A DNA stretch of 64,000 bases from Symbiodinium natans (Eukaryota > Sar > Dinophyceae > Suessiales > Symbiodiniaceae), in the NCBI GenBank assembly GCA_905221605.1, contig CAJNDS010002001.1, forward strand, positions 1,129,001 to 1,193,000, written 5' to 3'. Shown here in pieces: positions 10,543 to 20,679 of the stretch (its first letter is position 1; every line of letters begins with the position of its first letter). The position numbers and the translations under genes were made by a program. Under the pieces are notes generated by a model, which was not told the DNA's origin, made no database searches, and saw only the letters and a list, made by a program, of their open reading frames with translations.

Positions 10543-10765
10543 GAGAACGTGCGTTCACACTCAGCAACTTAACAAGGAAGGAAACGGGCGTTCCCAACTT
10601 TAATAAAGAAAGGGAACACAACGTCAAAAGTAAGAGAAAGAGAACGGGCGTTCTCAATCTCAGCAAGTTGCAAGAAAGAGAAGCGTTAGAGAAAGAGAAC
10701 GGGCGTTCTCAGTCTCACTAGTAAAGCAAGAAAGAGAAATAAAGAGAAAGAGAACGGGCGTTCTC
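10543..10765. repeat. Palindromic array with 55-bp spacing upstream of LINE ORF1
   Basis: Three perfect copies of the palindrome GAGAACGGGCGTTCTC start at 10640, 10695 and 10750, exactly 55 bp apart, embedded in AAGAGAAAG-rich spacers. Two degenerate copies lie at 10543 and 10580. The array begins about 110 bp before the ORF1 start codon, so it sits where the 5' untranslated region or internal promoter of the LINE should be. Each palindrome can form a 7-bp-arm hairpin or bind a dimeric protein. Confidence 0.85.
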
Positions 10766-10860
10766 AGTCTCGACTGGTTAGAGAAAGGTGGCAGGACAAC
10801 TGAAGGCTCAGTTGACGCAACTTTCGAGCGCTCAACCCACAAAGACTCAAGGGAGAGCCA

Positions 10861-12180
10861 ATGCAGCTTGCAAAGTGTTTACAGTGCGAAAATCCAAAGC
10901 CAAGCTTTGAATTCTTCTTGCCCAAGCGCAAATCAGACTGGTCGCGCCGTCCAAGTGTTGGCTGGAACCTTGTTAGGATGCAAGGCGGCTGTGCAGGCAG
11001 GACACTTCATTCTTTTTGTCATGAAGTTGCAGCCTGGAGGCGTAGGTGTGCTTGGTGCTGTGTTTGCTTTGTAGCTGGAGCTTCTTGGCATTGCGCACTT
11101 CCTTGTGAGCGCCTACTGACCCTGCGAAGTTCCGCCGCACTGATGGGGTCGAAAGGCAAGAGCAAGGGTTGCGTTGTGGAAAACAAGGCACCAAACATTC
11201 TAAAAGCCAGAAGACCTGTGCTTAATCACAAACCCGACATAGCAAGATCTTCCTGCGCCAGAAGCTGCACGAAGCTGAACTGGGGGTCAGGCATGCATGC
11301 GTTTTCTGCTGCAGTTGGGGTTTGGGGGTCCGCAGAGCTGGTAAGCGTTAAAAAAAATTTGTTTACGGATAAGATTTGCCTGGTGGTGCGAAGCACTCTC
11401 CGTGGCAATTTTTTCAAATTTTCCAAAATGTAAGTTTCAGCACTTTTCAAGGTTTATGGAGTTAATTTTCATTGTTTGCAGGCGTCGCTGGGTTGTTGTT
11501 TAGCTCTCTGCAGTGGTCTTAGCCGGAATTTACCCAGACGGAATTTCTGAAACCTGCATATTTTCCAGAAATTTGGATTTTGTTTTTGAAAACCCATTGA
11601 AAAATGTGTTTTTTTTCTTTTGTTGAAAACTTTTTGTTTGCTTCCACTTTATCTGGCAAGATAGCATGTAGGAATCACAAAATGATTTGTTTTAAACCAA
11701 CCATTTCACAGAATGCATTCTAGATTTTTTTGGACGCCGCGTTTCTTGCAATGTTTTTTGAAAATTTTCAAAATTAAAAATTTTGATCCAGTTGGCTTAG
11801 TTGCAAAAAGTTAGTAAGGCTCATTTTGTTTTCAGATCATTGTTAACAATGTTTCTCAAACAAGAAAAAGTTGAAAAAAAAAAAAATCAGTGTTTTTCTG
11901 GTTTTAAATGTTTGTCATTTTGAATTGCAAAATAATTTGCTTGGCATCTCCATTTGCTCAAGTTTGGTGTTGCCTTGCATGTGTCAGGCCAGACAGCTGA
12001 AAAACACAGCCAAAGTTTTTTTGAGGTTATGTTTCTTTGCTGGTGGCTTTGTTGAGTTTTTGCAGGTGCAAACAGGAAAATGCACGTAAAGTCAGCAGAA
12101 AAAAAAATGGGCTGAGTTTGAAGGCTGCAACGACCGCAATTGCAGACCGCGACGGCGACGCGTGGGTGGTGGCGGGCCGT
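10861..12180. other. AT-rich intergenic DNA, no gene recognised
   Basis: After about 11350 the sequence becomes rich in T and A runs with long TTTT tracts. ORFs here are short and their translations are not protein-like. It may include the 5' flank of the LINE insertion. I see no RNA gene. Confidence 0.5.
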
Positions 12181-12184
12181 GGAC

Positions 12185-12244
12185 ATGAGTCATGACTCAA
12201 TGACTTGTAACTCATGACTATGACATGACTCATGACTCATGACT
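12185..12244. repeat. Cluster of ATGACTC/GAGTCAT short repeats
   Basis: About 60 bp made of overlapping copies of CATGACT and ATGAGTC in both orientations, giving several small palindromes around TGACTCA or CATGACTCATG. It could be a simple satellite or a cluster of bZIP-type sites; nothing nearby decides. Confidence 0.7.
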
Positions 12245-12245
12245 C

Positions 12246-13432
12246 CCATGTCTTTGCCTCGCCAGGAAAACGTATGACTCGGACAGGTCGGGCAGCACCT
12301 TCCAGGGAATCCGAATCGTCAATCCAGCTTGGCCGCATCAAAATCCAAGCTGGCAACGACCTTCCAATGTGTCTCGCCTGCAGCAGCAGCCTCCTCCTGC
12401 AAGGCAGAGAAGAATCAGAATAAGGTCAGAGTCAAATACTGGAACCCATTAATTATCAACAAACATGTACTGCCCCCCTTGAATACAAAAGATGCCTTGG
12501 GTATCTGCTGAGGCAATCTGCGAAAATGTCTGCCAACCTCAATCCCTATCAGTTCTGTCAACCCCATTACTCCTCGGGCGCGGAGACCGCCGCCGAACCA
12601 CTTCGGAGTTAGTGCAGCAAAGCTCTGCGCTAGCGGTTGCTTGTTGTCACAACTTCTAGCTGGCTTGTGCAGTTTAACTCTCTTAGTGCATGTCTGTTTT
12701 TGCTTTGATTGTTGTCCACAGAAGATATTGGGCTGCTGACGCTGTAAAAAAGGCGACCAACTTGCAAATCTAATAAGATATATGCAGAAGCAATCACCCA
12801 GAACGGTCACAACGTGGTCACAACGCGGTCACATCTCCTGTCGGATTGCAGCTGCAGTGGCAAAATGCATTGTTTCATTCCTCTTTAAATCGACGTCTGT
12901 TTGTCGGTTCAAACAGAGTACCTTTGAGCCTAAAAACCCGACCCTCAAACCTGAAAATAAACCCTGGACACTTAGCCCGTCGTAGGTAATGGGGCCATGT
13001 AATCCATGTGGCCCCCTGATTTGATGCCAAGCAGAGAGTGCTTCGCACCCCCATTTTGCCGTGGTGGCCGCATTACTGCAGATCGCAAAGCCTTCCGGAT
13101 AGATGGGTCAAGCTGTGTTATTGGCATGGGTTCCAAGAAGGCGTCACCAGAAAGCTTTGGACCGGCAAGCTTGGAAGTGTCTTATCCAGAAAGGTCTTGA
13201 TCAGGCCATGTTCCAGAATTATTGTAATAATACCTTTCTTGTTCATTGTGCGCAGGCGGATGCGGCAAACATAACGCGATGTGTTCAAAACTGCCTGCGT
13301 GCGAACATAATCGCGTTTGCGGGTTGACCTGGTTTTGCCTGAATATGCAAGAGGGCTGTAGACAAAGGTTATGAGCAACCGAGGGCAGGTCTCAACTTGC
13401 TTCAGCACGCGATGCCTCTGCGAATGTTGCGA
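12246..13432. other. Unassigned stretch, no gene recognised
   Basis: Mixed-composition DNA with only short frames on both strands. No conserved motif, splice pattern or RNA gene was recognised. Confidence 0.4.
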
Positions 13433-13690
13433 TTAACAGCCTCGTCCGGCCCCAACCCCCCTCCTACTTGGGTTTTTTGCCTCGAGAGGAAGCTTCTGAA
13501 ACCGACCGACATCAATGGTGCCGCGGGCAAACTTGCGGGCGTGCGCGCGGAAGTCATTAACACGCATACAAGCAACATGCCCCAGCCACCGCATCTGATC
13601 ACGTTCAAAGGCGGCCTGCACTGGTGGAATCAAGCTTAGCACGCAACCGGCAGGAATTGCATCATCATCAAAACACTCTTGTCGAAACAT
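13433..13690 (-). pseudogene. Possible remnant of a LINE RT C-terminus
   Basis: The minus-strand frame contains RDQMRWLGHVACM, which matches the RWLGHVxRM signature found near the C-terminal end of many RTE/Jockey-type LINE polymerases. The rest of the 85-aa frame is not recognisable and no RT core is present nearby, so this would be a truncated fossil copy unrelated to the intact LINE at the window start. Confidence 0.35.
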
Positions 13691-13792
13691 CAGCCACGTT
13701 AGATTTAGCGGGGGGCTTAGTGGCCTACCGCATGTCGTGCTCTAAAGATTCATGTTAGTAAATTTCTCTTGATGGGGCCATCACCTTTGCTC

Positions 13793-14125
13793 AAAGGGGG
13801 GCTTAAGGGGGGGCTTAAGGGGGGCTTAAGGGGGGGCTTAAGGGGGGGGCAAAGGGGGGGGGCTTGAAGGGGGGCTTGGGCTAAGGGGGGGCTAAAGGGG
13901 TTAAGGGGGGGCTTAAGGGGGCTTAAAGGGGGGCTTAAAGGGGGCTTAAAGGGGGGCTTAAAGGGGGCTTAAAGGGGGCTTGAAGGGGGGCTTAAAGGGG
14001 GGCTTAAAGGGGGCTTCAAGGGGGGCTTAAAGGGGGCTTCAAGGGGGGCTTGAAGGGGGGCTTCAAGGGGGCTTTGAAGGGGGCTTGTGGGGAGGGCTTA
14101 AAGGGGCTGAAAAAAGGGGGGCTTG
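13793..14125. repeat. G-rich GGGGGGCTTAA satellite, block 1
   Basis: About 330 bp of irregular tandem copies of a 9-13 bp unit built from a G5-G8 run followed by CTTAA or CTTAAA. G runs lie almost all on the plus strand. The same unit returns at 15.5-15.96 kb. Confidence 0.9.
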
Positions 14126-14149
14126 AGGGCGACTCTAAACATTACTTTA

Positions 14150-14263
14150 TCTTTAAGATGAGAGAGAAGGGATTTATTCTAAATTCCACCCCCCTCGAAT
14201 CTTGTTTTGTTTTTTGGATTTCGTTTTTCGAAACTAGAGAAGTGAGACTCTAACTTCCATTTG

Positions 14264-14324
<61 letters not shown>

Positions 14325-14680
14325 GAAGAGAGAGGAATTTATTCTAAATTCCACCCCCCTCGAATCTTGTTATATTTTTGTATTTTTTTTGGGATTTCAT
14401 CATTCGAAACCAGAGAAGTGAGACTCTAAACATACATTTCCCTTTACGAAGCGAAAGAAGGGAATGTATTCTAAATTCCACTCCCCTCGAATCTTGTTTT
14501 ACATTTTGTGTTTGTTTTTGGATTTCATTCTTCGAAACCAGAGAAGTGAGACTCTAAACATTCATTTCCCTTTACGAAAAGAAAGAAGGGAATGTATTCT
14601 AAATTCCACCCCCCCTCGAATCTTGTTTTGTTTTTTGGGTTTCATTCTTCGAAACCAGAGAAGTGGCACTCTTTTTAAAG
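14150..14680. repeat. About 127-bp tandem repeat with embedded GA microsatellite
   Basis: Four copies of a unit containing ATTCTAAATTCCACCCC, TCGAATCTTGTTTT and CGAAACCAGAGAAGTGAG. The shared ATTCT lies at 14176, 14341, 14468 and 14596, giving spacings of 165, 127 and 128 bp. The first spacing is longer because a (GA)n run sits at about 14266-14330. Small ORFs here are repeat artefacts. Confidence 0.85.
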
Positions 14681-14763
14681 GGGAGCTTAAGGGCAATTCC
14701 ACCCCGCTCGCTTCTTCTTTTGTTTTTTGTGTTCATTACTCGAGTTTCAAGGAGCAGAGAGTT

Positions 14764-15040
14764 CATAGCAGTGACGTGGCGCGGGGCTAAGCCGAGAACC
14801 CCATGTTTTTTTTTCAGAGATGATTCATATGCTTCCACGCGAGCTTGCCCGGCAGAAAAAAGCGGGGGGGTTGGGGGGGGCGCAGCCCCCCCCATTTGCA
14901 TAGCAGTGACGTGGCGCGGGGCTAAGCCGAGAACCCCATGTTTTGTTTTGTTTTGGACATGATTCATATGCTTCCACGCGAGTTTGCCCGGCTTAAACAA
15001 GCGGGGGGGTTGGGGGGGGCGCAGCCCCCCCCATTTGCAA
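14764..15040. repeat. Two copies of a 135-bp GC-rich unit
   Basis: Direct repeats starting at 14764 and 14899. Each runs CATAGCAGTGACGTGGCG ... GAGAACCCCATG ... ATTCATATGCTTCCACGCG and ends in a G7-8 TT G8 CGCAGC8 tract. The end tract is self-complementary (G run then C run) and could fold into a GC hairpin. Confidence 0.85.
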
Positions 15041-15063
15041 ACACGATGCTCGCGTTGGGCCTC

Positions 15064-15500
15064 TTAAACTGCTGCCTAAATCCTCCACCGAAGGCCCAGC
15101 AAGGTATTACGCCTCTTAGACGTCTTAAACTGCTGCCCGAACCCTCCACAAAAGGCCCAGCGAGTATTCGGCCTTTTAAACTGCTGCCTAAATCCTCCAC
15201 AGAAGGCCCAGCAAGTATTACGCCTTTTAAACTGCTGCCCAAACCCTCCACAAAAGGCCCAGCAAGTGTCAGGCCTCTTAAACTGCTGCCTAAACCCTCC
15301 GCAGAAGGCCCAGCAAGTGTTGCGCCTTTTAAACTGCTGCCCAAACCCTCCAAAAAAGGCCCAGCAAGTATTAGGCCTCTTAAACTGCTGCTTAAACCCT
15401 CCGCAGAAGGCCCAGCAAGTATTACGCCTCTTAAATTGCTGCCCAAAGGCCCAGCAAGTATTAGGCCTCTTAAACTGCTGCCTAAACCCTCCACAGAGGG
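15064..15500. repeat. 51-bp tandem repeat, about nine copies
   Basis: The unit TTAAACTGCTGCC ... CCCTCCACAGAAGGCCCAGCA recurs at 15064, 15125, 15176, 15227, 15278, 15329, 15380, 15431 and 15470. Six consecutive spacings are exactly 51 bp; the last is 39. Because 51 is a multiple of three, one frame stays open on each strand (plus about 206 codons, minus about 176). I treat these as repeat-derived, not as genes. Confidence 0.9.
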
Positions 15501-15514
15501 GGGGGCTTGGTTGC

Positions 15515-15965
15515 GGCTTCAGTGGGGAACTTTAGGGGGGGGCTTTAAGGGGGCTTAAAAAGAGGGGCTTAACGGGGGGGCTTTAAGCCCCTTAAAACGG
15601 GGGGGCCTTCAAGAGGGCTCCAAGGGGGCTTTTTAAAGGGGGGCTTAAAGGGGGGCTTAAAGGGGGGCTTAAAGGGGGGCTTAAAGGGGGGGTTGAAGGG
15701 GGCTTTAAGGGGGGGCTTAAGGGGGGGGCTTAAGGGGGGCTTAAAGGGGGGCTTAAGGGGGGGCTTAAGGGGGGGCTTAAGGGGGGGCTTAAGGGGGGGC
15801 TTAAGGGGGGCTTAAGGGGGGGCTTAAGGGCTTTGACCCTTTGCCCCCCGCCCCCCCCCCGAAGGGACCCCCTTTGCAGGGACCCCTTTGAAGGGGGGCT
15901 TAAGGGGGGCTTAAAGGGGGGCTTAAAGGGGGGCTTAAGCCCCCCTTTGCCCAAAGGGGGGGGGC
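15515..15965. repeat. G-rich GGGGGGCTTAA satellite, block 2
   Basis: Second block of the same G5-G8 CTTAA(A) repeat as at 13.8-14.1 kb. Near 15840-15900 it contains the complementary C-rich sense (GCCCCCCGCC...), so parts of the block can pair with each other. Confidence 0.9.
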
Positions 15966-16019
15966 CCATCCTCAAATTTCTTCAGTTCTCTCTTCTTCCT
16001 TCTCTTTCCCACTTTTTGC

Positions 16020-16810
16020 AACCACCTATAGAAGTGTGAAATCGGTCAGCCAGGTCGTGCAATTTTCACGCAGGCTGGCACCTCTTCAAGCGGCCTTCTT
16101 GGCACATTGATGTTTTCTAATGCTCAAGGCCCCACATTTGGAAGTTTCACTTCCGCTTGGTCCGTCTCCAAACCTTGCTTGCACGTGCCCATGCCCGAGA
16201 GACACACAAGCAACAGCAACGGGATGGTCAGAACAAACATTGTGGCCAGAACCGTAACAGCACCATCCAGCGTCTTCTTGTGCCAAGATGCTGCCTGACC
16301 ATTTTCTTGTTTGTCCCCAAGGCCATTAATAACTTAGTCGAAGAGGCGGCCAAATCCTGGTTAAAATCTGGAAAGTCAGGATGCCTGCATCTGTTGGAAA
16401 GGACGCTGGACGTTTGCGCAATCTTAGCTCTGGGCGCTTGGACATGATGTCTGCGGCAGTCGCAGGGCGCGCGCCATGCAGTTTTGAAATGCAAGCGAAG
16501 ACTGCAGACAGTGAAGTGCATTTGGCAGTTGTCAGGCTGTACTGGTGCATTGCATTGCAGGCAATTGCAGGGAGATTCTACTGGTGCTCCACAATATCGG
16601 CCACGGGCCATCACGCGTACCTGGCAGAAGAGACAAGAGGCAGCTTTGCATTTATAGTGTTTTGGATTCACAGCTGTTATAACATCTAGCGAACTGCACA
16701 CTCTGCATTACATGTACGGTGCAAGACTTGCACGTGCAGTGCGGATTTGTGGTCTTGGAGACCACACGCAGAAGGTTTAGCATCCTGTGGCTTTTTGACG
16801 TGAAATCATG
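16020..16810 (-). other. Possible decayed coding DNA, Cys-rich in one minus frame
   Basis: The minus-strand frame 16701-16228 encodes 157 residues with several CxxC pairs (CLFCQ, CNCLQC) and His/Cys spacing that could be a zinc-binding segment. It lies directly downstream, on the same strand, of the better-supported fragment at 17384-16812, and the two could be exons of one gene or parts of a broken one. No family was recognised. Confidence 0.25.
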
Positions 16811-16811
16811 C

Positions 16812-17384
16812 TCACGGGTCCGCTGGAGCCACCGGAGGCGGCTTCCATCTGGTTGGAGCCGTGAGCTCCCATTCCAAAAACGCATGGATGCGTTCAGGTT
16901 GCAGATTTACAACATACCAGTGCGTGGCCAGCCATTCAGGTGTGAGGGCGTGCGCACAGAGGTCATGGCACTCCGAAAAATAGTGCCCCCACTGAAGTCC
17001 CAAGGCCAGGATTGCTTGATTATGTACCATTCTACTGGGCCTGAGCAACCTAACTCTACGGCCATGCAGTGACGCTTCATGCTGTCTGACCATGTTGAGA
17101 TAGTCCCATGCTTCATCTGGTAGATCAAGAGCATGAGTGTTGACATGAGTGAGTGCCCGATATACTCGATCAGTGGTTGGCTGTTGGAACTTAGTCCAGA
17201 TCCATCTGTCCCACTCTGCAGGCTGCAGAGTTCTGCGTCGTCTTCGACACCATGCCAACACCGCACTGCGTCGTCGAGGCTCTCTGTTTTGGAGGACGAG
17301 AAAATCGTCAACTTCTCTGATGAGGGTCTCTTCTCTGAGATTGGTAATGCATTCCTGCAGGTGGCGCTCACATTCTGCGCGCAA
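16812..17384 (-). CDS. Minus-strand gene fragment or exon, unknown function
   Basis: 190 codons from ATG 17384, with a protein-like, charged and aromatic composition: EVDDFLVLQNREP, then an Arg-rich patch (WCRRRRRTL), then a WDYLNMVRQHEASL region and a Trp/His-rich C-terminus. The frame can be read a few codons upstream to a stop at an AG-rich junction (near 17416), so the segment may be an exon. No domain is recognised. The tyrosine-recombinase retroelement begins 338 bp away, and could have separated this fragment from upstream exons. Confidence 0.35.
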   Translation of the reverse strand: MRAECERHLQECITNLREETLIREVDDFLVLQNREPRRRSAVLAWCRRRRRTLQPAEWDRWIWTKFQQPTTDRVYRALTHVNTHALDLPDEAWDYLNMVRQHEASLHGRRVRLLRPSRMVHNQAILALGLQWGHYFSECHDLCAHALTPEWLATHWYVVNLQPERIHAFLEWELTAPTRWKPPPVAPADP

Positions 17385-17721
17385 GTCGTTCTCCGGGGCC
17401 AGATCAGGCTCCCATTGCTATACACCTCCTGTAGCAAAAGTGCTGTGGCACAAAGGCACGGCAAGTGGAGTAGACATAGGGGTGGATGGCTGAGCAATGA
17501 CTGATCCGGGCGGAGCACGCGCAATGCTGTGAGCAGAATATGAGCCGCACAAGCAAGTCAAGGGTCAAGCAAGATCGAGTGCTGTAGCTCAAAGCAATTT
17601 GAGCACCCCAAACAATGCAAGGGCCTTGTTCAGCAAAGCAAATCAAAAGGTGCTTGGTTTGGGACCTATAAAGGAAGAGCACACGATTGCATGTAGGGGA
17701 GCCACATCTTCGACCCTTGGT

Positions 17722-17820
17722 CGTATCATGTACTTGTTCATGTATGTTTTATAAACTATGTTCGTGCATCATTTTGGCTCTGGAGTGGTGCTTGCTAGCG
17801 AGAAAGTCAAGTTTTTCCAC
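17722..17820 (+). repeat. Left split repeat A1
   Basis: 99 bp, nearly identical to A2 (26247-26345) and A3 (26876-26974). It contains CATTTTGGCTC, an 11-base match to the dinoflagellate spliced leader, and GTGCTTGCTAGCG (17788-17800), whose reverse complement occurs in every B repeat. Confidence 0.9.
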
Positions 17821-17959
17821 GGCATGCTTTCTTCATGGAAAGTCTTCTTATCCATGTTTTCTCAAAGTGCTTTATCTATTTTTGTACCACCTTGGCATTC
17901 AGCATTGTCGTCTTTGTGATAACTCTCCGGGGGGAGCGGGCTCACTCCAAAGTGAGTGC

Positions 17960-18265
17960 ATGGAAGTATCGGGTGCTGGGCTTGACGCCTCTGCAGAGCA
18001 ATTGCAGCTTCGAGTTCGAGAGTTGCAGAGCCAGTTGGAAGCCCTTCATACACACATTGCAGTCTTAGAAGAGCGTGTGCATCGTATTGAGCAGGAAGAT
18101 CAGAGGGTCCGTCGGGATCTGCGCGGCCATACTGGCACCACTAGCATCGGCTGCCTTTCAGTTCGGCTCTTGCACCTTGAGAGTTGCTTCAGCTTTCTTG
18201 TGCGTGCAGTTCAGACCAGCTTCCCAAGGCCTCCAGGTTTTTGGCAAAGCTTGATTGAAGACTAG
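17960..18265 (+). CDS. Small coiled-coil ORF, first gene of the retroelement
   Basis: 101 codons from ATG 17960; a longer frame reaches back into repeat A1 but its residues there are repeat-derived, so I prefer the internal ATG. Residues about 12-55 form a clear heptad pattern (RVRELQSQLEALHTHIAVLEERV...). The stop is 11 bp before the recombinase ATG, in a different frame. By position it could be a short Gag-like or accessory oligomerising protein; no homologue is recognised. Confidence 0.55.
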   Translation: MEVSGAGLDASAEQLQLRVRELQSQLEALHTHIAVLEERVHRIEQEDQRVRRDLRGHTGTTSIGCLSVRLLHLESCFSFLVRAVQTSFPRPPGFWQSLIED

Positions 18266-18276
18266 AGGGTGGTAGG

Positions 18277-20307
18277 ATGAAACGCCCGACGGATCCTGAT
18301 GATAAGCGTTTCAGTAAAGCAAAGAGCAAGTGTGCACCACCGCCCCTGGGGGGGCTTGCGCTACCAGTAGAAAAACCTAAAGGAACCGCTCCCCCTCTGC
18401 CGGCGGCAGGTCTTGCCCAACCTTTGTACTCCCAGGGACGCCGCATTGAGCCAGTTCCACATGCCGGGCAACCTCTGCCCGTTCCTGCTGCGACGTCCAG
18501 CAGGAGCGATTGTGATTCCGATGCTGAAGAAGAATCAGCCAGGCACTTTGCCAGGTTTCGGCAGTTCTCTTTAGAGTCCAACCAACAGCAGCAAAGTACT
18601 TCATCTCTCTTGTCGAAAGCTGTCTCGAAGAGAAAGCCCGCAAAGGCTGTGGATTCCCACCATCCCAAGTTCCAGCAGATTGCAGGTTTCTCCCAGATGG
18701 CCTTGTCACTATTTTGGGGCGTTCTTGTTTTTATGGGTGATTGTAGTGGATTGTTCAAGCAGATCCAGTGCTCCGAATTTGCCAGTCATCACACCTCGCG
18801 GATTCTTTCAGGGTATGCCACGAACACGGTGCTACGTTACCTGGCAGCTTGGTCACATTTTGTGGCGAACCTTGAAGGGTTAGGCCTCTGTTTTGGCAAT
18901 CTTGACAGTGTTATGATGGCAGACATACTAGTCACCATGTCCCTTGAGAAGCATGGAGACCCTACTCTGGGTTCAAGCTGTTGCATGACAATCAAAGCAC
19001 TTCGTTGGCTATGCAAGGTCGCAGAATGTACAATCTTATCGTGCGCGTATGAAAAAGTGATTGATTCCTTTCTGAAGTCAAAAATTCCTCGTGAACGCCG
19101 GGAGAGTTTCCCACTACCCACTTGGGTGCTTCAGCTGTGGGAAAGGCGCATCTTGATGAAGCAGGCGTCACTTCTTGAAGTGGTTGTGCTTGGTGGTTTT
19201 TTGGTTGCGGCCTGGGGCTCATTGCGATTTGCTGATCTTCAACGCGTGGAGTGGAGTTCATTATCTTTTGATTTGCATGTCCTTCGTGGTACGTGTTATG
19301 CGACCAAAACATGTCACACCGGGCAGCCCTGGGGCATCCTTGCGTCAGGCATTCTGTCTCGCGGAACGCATTCTTGGGTCAGCAAATACCTGCATGCCCT
19401 TGACAGGCTTGTTACAATGCATGTTCGAAACCACACAGATTCGTGGCTTCCATCGTTCTTACTTCCAGCAGTGCAAGGCGAAAGTTTCATGTTCCCCCTG
19501 CAAGCTATGAGCTATGCTGAGGCGTTGAGGTGGTTGAGGCATTTTCTCCTCATGCCTTGGGCGTCCTCACCACCAGAGGTACCGCCCCTCAATTTCACGG
19601 TGCATAGTCTCAAAGCCACCATGCTTTCCATGTCCCTTCAAGTCAATGTTGATGAGGTTGATAGGAAACGTCAAGGGCACCACCGCATAAGCAGCTCCGC
19701 TCTTTATTCCCGTGACGATGTTCATGGCATGCTTCGGTGCCAAACTTGCATTCGTGATAGCATTCGCACAGGCTTCCGATTTTTGGTCCCCCAGCACAGA
19801 GGGGGGCAGCAGCCCTTGACGCCAGCGTATGTTCCACCGGAAGCTTTCTCTAAGGACTACGAGTTTGAACCCTTCCAGTGGTTCTCGTTTCAACTTGATG
19901 GCAGTGATGATTTACTTCAGAGCAGTAATGGGAGTTGGGAGGTCGCAGAAAATCAATTAGTCACCCCTGATCCAGACACAGAGGCGCTGGACAAAGATCT
20001 CGTGTATCACTCTGACCCAGGATCTTCAGATGAGAGCGAGGAGGAACCTTCGGCACCCCCAGCCGAGGAGCACAACTTAGGTGAGCCCGATGAATTCTTG
20101 CTGGGCTCCTGCACCGCGGTGTTGCATGTGCTCTGCCCTGCAGATGCTTTATCAGGCACACTTGTCAATGGCACATATATGCGTGCAAAGTGTGGTGCCA
20201 CTCTTCCGGCCGATCGGCTCATGATCCACACATCAGTGCCATCTTCGTGTCGGTTGTGCAGACGCGGTGCATGCTTGGCAGCTTTATCTAGCTTCTCAGA
20301 GGAGTGA
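18277..20307 (+). CDS. Tyrosine recombinase of the retroelement, 676 aa
   Basis: Would integrate circular cDNA by site-specific strand exchange. Seen: a Lys/Pro/Ser-rich N-terminal 120 residues, a helical core-binding region (about 165-290), then the catalytic domain. Candidate catalytic residues are R317 (in GSLRFADL), H443-S-L-K446, H468 (in QGHHR) and Y477 (in LYSRDD). The second arginine of the usual HxxR is lysine here. The C-terminal 130 residues are acidic (DESEEEPSAP) and then Cys-containing (CRLCRRGAC), possibly a small zinc site. The frame is open throughout. It is the second gene of the element, before gag and RT, which is not the usual order for DIRS-like elements. Confidence 0.82.
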   Translation: MKRPTDPDDKRFSKAKSKCAPPPLGGLALPVEKPKGTAPPLPAAGLAQPLYSQGRRIEPVPHAGQPLPVPAATSSRSDCDSDAEEESARHFARFRQFSLESNQQQQSTSSLLSKAVSKRKPAKAVDSHHPKFQQIAGFSQMALSLFWGVLVFMGDCSGLFKQIQCSEFASHHTSRILSGYATNTVLRYLAAWSHFVANLEGLGLCFGNLDSVMMADILVTMSLEKHGDPTLGSSCCMTIKALRWLCKVAECTILSCAYEKVIDSFLKSKIPRERRESFPLPTWVLQLWERRILMKQASLLEVVVLGGFLVAAWGSLRFADLQRVEWSSLSFDLHVLRGTCYATKTCHTGQPWGILASGILSRGTHSWVSKYLHALDRLVTMHVRNHTDSWLPSFLLPAVQGESFMFPLQAMSYAEALRWLRHFLLMPWASSPPEVPPLNFTVHSLKATMLSMSLQVNVDEVDRKRQGHHRISSSALYSRDDVHGMLRCQTCIRDSIRTGFRFLVPQHRGGQQPLTPAYVPPEAFSKDYEFEPFQWFSFQLDGSDDLLQSSNGSWEVAENQLVTPDPDTEALDKDLVYHSDPGSSDESEEEPSAPPAEEHNLGEPDEFLLGSCTAVLHVLCPADALSGTLVNGTYMRAKCGATLPADRLMIHTSVPSSCRLCRRGACLAALSSFSEE

Positions 20308-20679
20308 GCTTCAATGTCCGTTTCAGAAAAGTGTGTTTGTTGTTCTGCGTATGCATCAGTGAAACAGCAGGCTGTCATGTTGCACATGTTCACCAAGGGT
20401 TAGATTGCTGATATGATCTTGACATGATTCTTGGCGGATCTGCAGGCAGGCACTCGATTGGTCTAGCAAATCCCAAAGGGAAAGATCTTTAGATTCGTTG
20501 CGTCTTGCAAGGGTTTCACGTTCTGGTAAGGCGAAGCCCTGGAAGCTATGTACATTTTAGACATGTTGCTTAGCATGATGATCTAGCTCACGAGAACAAA
20601 GCTCACTCATCCTATCCAGGTATCAAGAATTGTTCTAGCGCTGAGTACCAACATTAGCCCTGCGTTATCTTTGCTTGAC
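20308..20679. other. Spacer between recombinase and gag genes
   Basis: About 370 bp with no protein-like frame. It could hold an internal promoter or splice sites for gag-pol expression; no motif was recognised. Confidence 0.5.

Noticed and set aside
10543-10765. CRISPR array
   Set aside because: Regular spacing, but spacers are similar to each other, no cas genes, and the host is eukaryotic.
14964-15494. 176-aa Gly/Leu/Ser-rich minus-strand gene
   Set aside because: Antisense reading of the 51-bp tandem repeat.
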